From Neckera pumila (Eukaryota; Streptophyta; Bryopsida; Hypnales; Neckeraceae), in the NCBI GenBank assembly GCA_963969595.1, contig OZ018415.1:13950001-14014000 (forward strand): DNA of 64,000 nucleotides, in the 5' to 3' direction. The notes beneath the pieces are model-generated. The model was not told where the DNA came from and did no database searches. It worked only from the letters and a program-made list of their open reading frames with translations. Positions within the stretch are counted from its first letter, which is position 1; the number at the start of each line of letters is the position of its first letter. A program made the translations under genes and the position numbers. Shown one piece after another: positions 57,840 to 64,000 of the stretch.

Positions 57840-59258
57840 AATGCTGGCCAAGTATATGGTCCATTATTGATATAGCTAACTTTTGGATGCTAAATAATTA
57901 GAACTTGAAAATTGTCTCATTAGAAGCGCATCGGAAAGAACTTGGAGAAGGGACAAGGAAATTTAAAATTAGACATTGGACAAGTACTTCAAAAGCAAGG
58001 TACAAATTTGAAATTATAGAGGTCTGAGCAAATCACGGTTATCAAAGTAACATTTGGCAATTGACATTCTGAAAATTGCCAAATATGGAGGGTCAATGGC
58101 CAGATTTTGCTTTGGTAACCGTGATTAGCTAAGACCTCTATAATTTCAGATTTGTATCTTGCTTTTGAAGTACTTGTCCAGTCTCTGATTTTAAATTTTT
58201 CTATCCTTTCTCCAAGTTCTTTCTGATTCGCTTCCAATGAGACAATTTTCAAGTTCTAATTATTTAACCTCTAAAAGCCCATTGTCCCTTCGGGGGACAA
58301 ATGCGTTTTTGGGCAGGTACCCACGGGCTGAAATTTTTTCCTGATTTTTTGAAACTTTTTTGGAGGTAGAAAATCTGATTAACTTTGTGGGAATATAATT
58401 TTTTTCACAATTGGTGCCTGGGAACAAAAGTTATGACCAAATAAGCTCAAAACAAGGGATGGGGAGCAATCCAGGCAGCAAAAAAAATTTGCATTTTTTT
58501 TTTTTTTTTTTAGTATTTTTTTTCTCATAGACTATATTTTTGTCTATCTAGAAAGCTTTGATCCATTTCATTTGGATTTGTTATGAGAAAGTTATGGACA
58601 TTCTTGTTTTTGGGCAGTTAGAGCATCTTTTTGAAAAAATAACTTGTAGGCCTCATTTATGAATGCAAATTTTCAATTTTTTCAAATTTTTTTTTTGGCA
58701 TCGTTTAGTTTATTTGCTAGAAAAATCTCACCATTGGAATTAGTGCATTTTAATTCCATCTAAAATATATGAATATTTTAGATTTTCCTTCTATCTCATA
58801 CCTACTTCTACTTAACAATTTTTTTAATAATGAAAATTAAGTTTTTTTGGAATTTTTTTTTTTTGGGTACATTGTCAACTCAATTCTCCACTATGAAGAT
58901 TTAAAGCTCAAAACTCTGTAGTGCCAAAATTTTAAGTTAAAAATGTTCAAAGTCAAAAAATCCAGTCCCACAATGTGCTGAAATTTTTTATTTTTTCACT
59001 TTAAACGTAGATATCTTACAATCTGCGAGGTCAAATATTCTGAAATTTTTTCCACACACTCTCATACTAGTTAGGTGTAAGATCCTATGGTTAGATGTGC
59101 AAAAAAACATTTTTAATTTTATTTCACTCTTTGCTAAAAAAATGACAGTTTGGGGTGTTTTTTGGCAGAAAAAAGGCCTTGGGCCTTTAGGGGTTAACGT
59201 CCAAAAGTTAGCTATATCGATACTGGGCCATATATTGGATCAGCATTGTGGATGGTCC
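57840..59258. mobile_element. Large foldback element with a TTAA element in one arm
   Basis: TA-flanked (57838-57839 and 59259-59260). Ends GACCATCCGCAATGCTGG and the complement of GGACCATCCACAATGCTG. The whole element is a palindrome about 490 bp long: the left arm 57840-58065 pairs with 58080-58267 plus 59194-59258. The right arm is split by copy I. Non-coding; superfamily uncertain (TA flanks suggest Tc1/mariner-like). Confidence 0.8.
58268..59193. mobile_element. TTAA-flanked element, family 1 (copy I, 926 bp)
   Basis: TTAA at 58264-58267 and 59194-59197. Left end CCTCTAAAAGCCCATTG, right end GGGCCTTTAGGGG. It interrupts the right arm of the foldback. The mirrored left arm supplies the unoccupied sequence (reads 'aattatttagcatccaaaag' on the complementary strand). 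Collinear with copies E and H. Confidence 0.85.
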
Positions 59259-59599
59259 TAACCCAGCAACTCAAGGGTAACTGCAAAAATTCAGTTGCAC
59301 CCTATTTTTTGCCGTGTGAATTATGTTGATTTCTTCACCTCTCCTACTGTACCTAATTTGCGGCCTTTCATTTTGAATTGAATTCACAACTTTCCAAATT
59401 TTCACCATGGGTGGCAAATAGAAATTCCAATGTTTTTTGGGATAAAACTCGGGGCAATAAGGGGGTCAATCTTCCGAGGCCATTACAACCAAGGTGACTG
59501 ACCCCTCATTCCCACATGGGATTACCCCAATAATACATCTTCACAATTTTTGAAAATTTGGCAACATCCGGTGGTCCTTAAATAAAATATGCAGTTAAT

Positions 59600-60127
59600 T
59601 TGTGTTAACATGATAAATGAAGATAAAAAGAGTTCACTTGTTTTCAAAACTTTGTTTGTGAAGAAGCATACATTGAGTATTTGATAACTATTTGATTTAT
59701 ATTTGAGTTGTGCTACCTTGAACTTTTTTGGCAGTTTGGATAGTCTGGGAATATTTTAGGAATCTTTTGCAAAAAAACTCATCAACTCTTGAAATTTGCC
59801 ATGCATATAACTTATATGATACAAGATGCAAATGTAAAAAAATATGTATACGTAGTATAAAAATCTCACTCTAGGAGGAGTTAAAGTTTGATGGCCTTGT
59901 CGGACAAGGCTGGAAAAAAAAAATTTCTTCTGACTTCAAACATTATAATCTTTCAATCTCTATAGTCAAAGTTTAAAAAAAAAACTCCACACATTCCTAT
60001 ATTAGTCTAGTGCAAATTTGTACGATTGAATTTTGAAAGAAAAAAAAAAATTTAATATTTTCTCATTGCCCTAAAAAGTGGCAGTTTTCCACAATTTTGT
60101 CCAAAATATGCTTCTGGACTTTAGGGG
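59600..60127. mobile_element. Partial family 1-like element (copy J)
   Basis: Right end CTTCTGGACTTTAGGGG followed by TTAA 60128-60131. Preceding sequence resembles the terminal third of family 1. The left end was not found, so the start is approximate. Confidence 0.45.
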
Positions 60128-60212
60128 TTAAAACAATTATAGAAAGTATACCCAAAACCAACTACTTGTAAGGTCACCACTTCCACCGTACTATACATAG
60201 GACAATTCACTT

Positions 60213-60360
60213 TCCAAAATCAGGCCCTCAACTCCCCTTTACACTTGTCTTTCTAATGCTCACCATTTTTAGTCTCTTCCCACTATCCCAATTTAGGCCC
60301 CCAACTCCACCATACACTTATCTTTCTAATGCTCACCATTCTCAATATCCTCCCTATTGA
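60213..60360. repeat. Two-copy ~74-bp tandem duplication
   Basis: 'tttctaatgctcaccatt' recurs after 'acacttgtc' and 'acacttatc', with 'aggcccycaactcc' in both units. Start points about 60213 and 60287. Non-coding. Confidence 0.75.
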
Positions 60361-60659
60361 GACTCCCTTAAAAATCGCGTGGTTTAATGCAATTGTATTT
60401 ATCATTTGTTCAAAAATTAAAAAATTAAAAAAAAACTGTGAAGTCGGTTTTCAGGAGTGGTCGATTTTAGGTGCAGTTACCTCACGGGACTGGTGGACGA
60501 TTGGAATGGCCTCGCAGCTTGCCATGTCGCAACCTTCAATTCATCTCCGTCTTGCTTCTCTGTCCCGTCGATCCAGTCCCCAAACCACCTGTCTATCTAG
60601 ATATGCATAACATGTCAGCCCCAAAATGTTGAACTCTCTTACATAACCGAGTCGGTTGC

Positions 60660-61915
60660 AGATGTTAAGGAGGTACACACTCAATTGGAAAAGCGGTGAG
60701 CTTATATCTCCATGCCAAATTGCAAATGCAGCCTTGCTTCTGCCATGCAAGGCAGATCTTTTCCTGCAGGGGGCTGTGTCATGTATTCAATCTGGCATTC
60801 ATGCAGCCCATATTTTTTTTGTCAAAAATCTCCCAAGGTGCAGAGACGGTGTGCCCGGAACCTGGAAACGCAGTTGCGGACACAAAGGTAACTACCCCTA
60901 AAATCGACCAAATGAGCAATTCAGCATGGAATTCATTATTATGGAGTACGTTGAAAAACTATTTGTGGGGTCCTTTTGGTATTCGAAAGGGGATTTTAGA
61001 TTATCTTAGAATGCATGTTTTGGATATCATATGAATAAATTATGAATATTCAAAGTATGGGGAATAGGAATTCAATTGAAAAGCGATAAGCTTATATCTC
61101 GATGCCAAATTGGGCCATGGGAGTTAGATTTTTTTTCTTAGGGGGGGGGGGCTACATAATGTATTCAATTTAGCACTCATGCAGCCCATATTTTTTGGCC
61201 AAAATCTCCCAAGTTAAAAGGTCCAGAAATCGACGGTACCTTTTAACCTGGAAACGATGTTGTTGACATTAAGGTAACTATACCTAAAATTGAGCCGCTT
61301 CACATTATAGACCAATAGGAAGTTGGAAAGAAAACTCCTCTTTTGGCCTCTCCAGACTCAAAAAGTAGTCCTTGTCTATATTTTAATGAAAAAATTGAAG
61401 TAGCAAGAAGTTGGACAACGTGGTGGTCTTCTACATATTATTAGTACACTCTTGTGTACAGGTGCTTCAATCTCCTCCAAAAAAACCCGGCTTACAAGCC
61501 CGTAGAGAGGGTAATTCAAGCCATTACAATTTGAGACAATGGGGCCTCCGGGAGAAGTGTCGTCTTGCAAGCACCTTCCAACTAAAAAATTCCAGAAGAA
61601 TTTGGTTGCTAGTGGCAAGATTCATCAACGACTTTATCATCTATGTACTTCTTTTTTGCATCTCTAGAGAGAAATCCCACTACCATAAGCAACCAATCAC
61701 AATAAAAAGATGTTCTTGTTACCCATCTTCCTACCGCTCATGTGAAGCGGCCTTGAGTAAGTAATCCAGCATGGTTCTCCCATTATTATTGATTGAAAAG
61801 TTTTTTGGTTGAGTCTTATTGCTAGTCAAAAGGAGATTTGAGAGATTCTCTTTGAATGTATGTTTTGGACACTATATGAATGAACTACAAATATTCAAAG
61901 TATGGAAAATAGGGG
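60660..61915. repeat. Block with diverged duplicated segments
   Basis: 60675-60910 is repeated at 61070-61290 (shared 'gagcttatatctc', 'catgcagcccatatttttt', 'aaaatctcccaag'). 60905-61065 is repeated at 61755-61915 (shared 'atattcaaagtatgg', 'atgttttgga'). The second copy of the first segment contains a short hairpin, TTAAAAGGTCC...GGTACCTTTTAA, near 61215-61248. No gene. Confidence 0.6.
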
Positions 61916-63322
61916 TTTCCAAAATCAATCCTAGACTTTCATAAATAGTGGGAGTACATTTTAGAGGTGGTTTAAGAAAGAAATAAAAAATTATGTGAGT
62001 TACGTTAAGTGTCCGTTTGAATGACTTCACCAGAGATTGTAGGATGAAAAAAAAGCATTTTTTTCATCCAATTTTGTTGTGGAAGTTGAGTACATTTTGA
62101 GTGAATAGTATTGCAAATTCCCTCATTGTGATATTATAGACTTTTTCAAATAAGAAGATGCTTAACCCCATAAGGAAGCGTTGGTCATTGTGGAAATCAT
62201 TCTCTTTTATACATGTAAATCATCTACTTATAATAACAACCAAAAGCACTCATTAGAGGTCAAACTACAGTGCAAGACCTCCCCTTTTTGCATAATGAAT
62301 TCCAAAGATGAACATATGTACTTTTGTTTTTTTTGAAATTTTTTACTATCATCCATCAGACCACTTTGGTCCGGAGCGTCTTTCTACAATTAAGCTTATC
62401 AAATATTGTTTCTACTCTAACTGGAAAATTTGAAAAATTCATAAATTTCAATATTTTATAGTAATATGAATTGTAGACCTATAACCATGGTTTGTTGATT
62501 TTCTAATTCTAGAATGATTTGATAACTTTGGTTTATACCATAATATTTTACACTGTAATATACATCTATAGTGAAAAGTTCAAAATTTTCAAATATTATA
62601 TATATAATATGAATTTTCTTCATTTCAAAAAAATTCACAATAATCTCAAATGTTCTCCAAAAAAATTTGAAAACTTTATAACTTGTAGTAGACGTATGAC
62701 TTCATCTTTCAAAAATAAATATTAAATTTTTCATTTATATCTAGTTGCAAAATGGCAACAAACAAAGTAATGGATAATGAGGCTTGAAGTTAGTAGTTAT
62801 GAACCTGTCCTTCCAAGGTTGAAGGAAAATTTTGTTCCTAGCAAGGTTACCCTGAGAATCTTGCATAAAATTTTAGAGCATGTGCATAGATAATCGAGTA
62901 GGTCAACAACTAGATAAATGAGAGCAATCGTCTTTTGTAAGGCAAGAAAATAAAGGAAGTTTTTGCTCATATATTATTTATTGCTACTTTCTACATGGGC
63001 AATGTCTCCAAGCTTCACATGATCCATCCTCTAGATCAAATAATCTCCTTGTACAAATCAAGAAATTTGATTCGTATTGCACCAATGCATCATAGGGCAC
63101 ACTTAGGCACATACAAGGACTTTTAGAAGGTCATTCTACGGCCCAACAATTCAAGTTCTATTGATGGATTTCAATGGATGGCCGTTAATGGAGTATAAGA
63201 ATCTTTGTAAAAACATAAATGGATTGCTAGAGCACAACGAAGGAATTTGTTTTGTAGAAAGACATTGCAGATGACCTTTGGCTCCACAATAGATGTGTTT
63301 CTTTCATAAAGTTTGCAATTGT
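61916..63322. other. AT-rich region, no gene recognised
   Basis: No conserved ORF or repeat boundary seen. Confidence 0.35.
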
Positions 63323-63326
63323 TTAA

Positions 63327-64000
63327 CCCCTAAAGGACCAACATGCGTTTTTTGGCCGTATAGAAATTTTGGGCAGGTACATGTGACTAGAGATATCCAT
63401 ATTTGAGGCTGAAATTTTAATAGAAGGTGGAGACAAGGAGTATCTCCATGTGTACCAAGTTTCATAACATTTCAAAATACGAGTAAAAATTTGTGACCTA
63501 ATATGTTACTTTTTTTTGTAACTAGGTAGTTTGGGCAGATAAAAAAAAATCATTTTTCCGGAATTAATTTTTGAAATTGGTTCCCTACATTTATGTATAC
63601 TTAAAATGCTTTGAGTCATTCCATTTCAATCAATGAGTCAAAAGTTATGAGGGTTTTTGGTTTGCTGGCAATTATGGATTGTCTACTCTAAAAAACCCTT
63701 TAAAGTCGTTTCTTTAACTCAATTTTCAATATTTTTGGAAAAAAATAAAATCCTAGGATGTAGATTGATTATCACAACATTAAAACTGTTGGGATTGGCA
63801 TTTTTAAATTCCATAATTACACTCTTAACAATTTAGTATTTTGAATCATTTTCTACTTCTTTCTACTTACTATTTTTTTCCTATATGTTGTACAATTCCA
63901 AATGATGTGAAATTTTTCAAGCATATAGACAACTTGTTTGGAAAACTGAATTCAAAGAAGCACCACCTTTATCGCCATTTTTTCATTGAAAAGTGAGCTT
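63327..64000. mobile_element. TTAA-flanked element, family 1 variant (copy K), cut by window end
   Basis: TTAA at 63323-63326 followed by CCCCTAAAGGACCAAC. The interior is the reverse complement of copy B (22036-22960), up to 'gaaaagtgagctt' at the window edge, so the other end lies outside. Confidence 0.75.

Overview
The window is AT-rich nuclear DNA from a land plant. Evidence: two ordinary plant housekeeping genes with many short GT-AG introns, telo-box motifs upstream of a ribosome-biogenesis gene, and a plant-type mobile complement (CACTA, Harbinger-type MITEs, plant L1-type LINEs, a tRNA-derived SINE). I cannot fix the species. The two conserved proteins are clearly diverged from the Arabidopsis sequences as I remember them, so a non-angiosperm is possible but unproven.

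Layout. 1-7.4 kb is a small gene island. NEP1/EMG1 (18S rRNA pseudouridine-N1 methyltransferase, + strand, six exons, complete) converges on a gene for the protein phosphatase 4 regulatory subunit 2 (PPP4R2, - strand, six exons seen, 5' end unresolved). 7.7-11.5 kb holds a 57-bp tandem array, a TIR insertion and two copies of a small two-exon gene of unknown function, one of them dead. 12.9-17.3 kb is a graveyard of CACTA elements, a broken HUH-endonuclease Rep-like ORF (Replitron-like) and a LINE with a Harbinger-type MITE inside it. From 18.4 kb to the end there is almost only repeat DNA: non-autonomous DNA elements nested in each other and in a ~1.5-2 kb unclassified host repeat. A GC-richer block at 48.8-52.1 kb carries a decayed retroelement-type protein gene.

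Main observation. At least four sequence families of short non-autonomous elements (about 220, 220, 750 and 750-940 bp) have terminal inverted repeats starting CCC and are flanked by TTAA on both sides. I count about fifteen copies. For several, the same window also contains the unoccupied version of the target, which shows that exactly one TTAA was duplicated. One site is a three-deep nest of three different families, each flanked by TTAA. TTAA duplication with CCC-type ends is the hallmark of the piggyBac superfamily, which to my knowledge is little described in land plants. No transposase gene for these families is visible here.

Apart from NEP1, PPP4R2 and perhaps the small gene at 9.4-9.8 kb, I see no intact cellular gene. 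Most other open frames are short, AT-rich and lie inside repeats.
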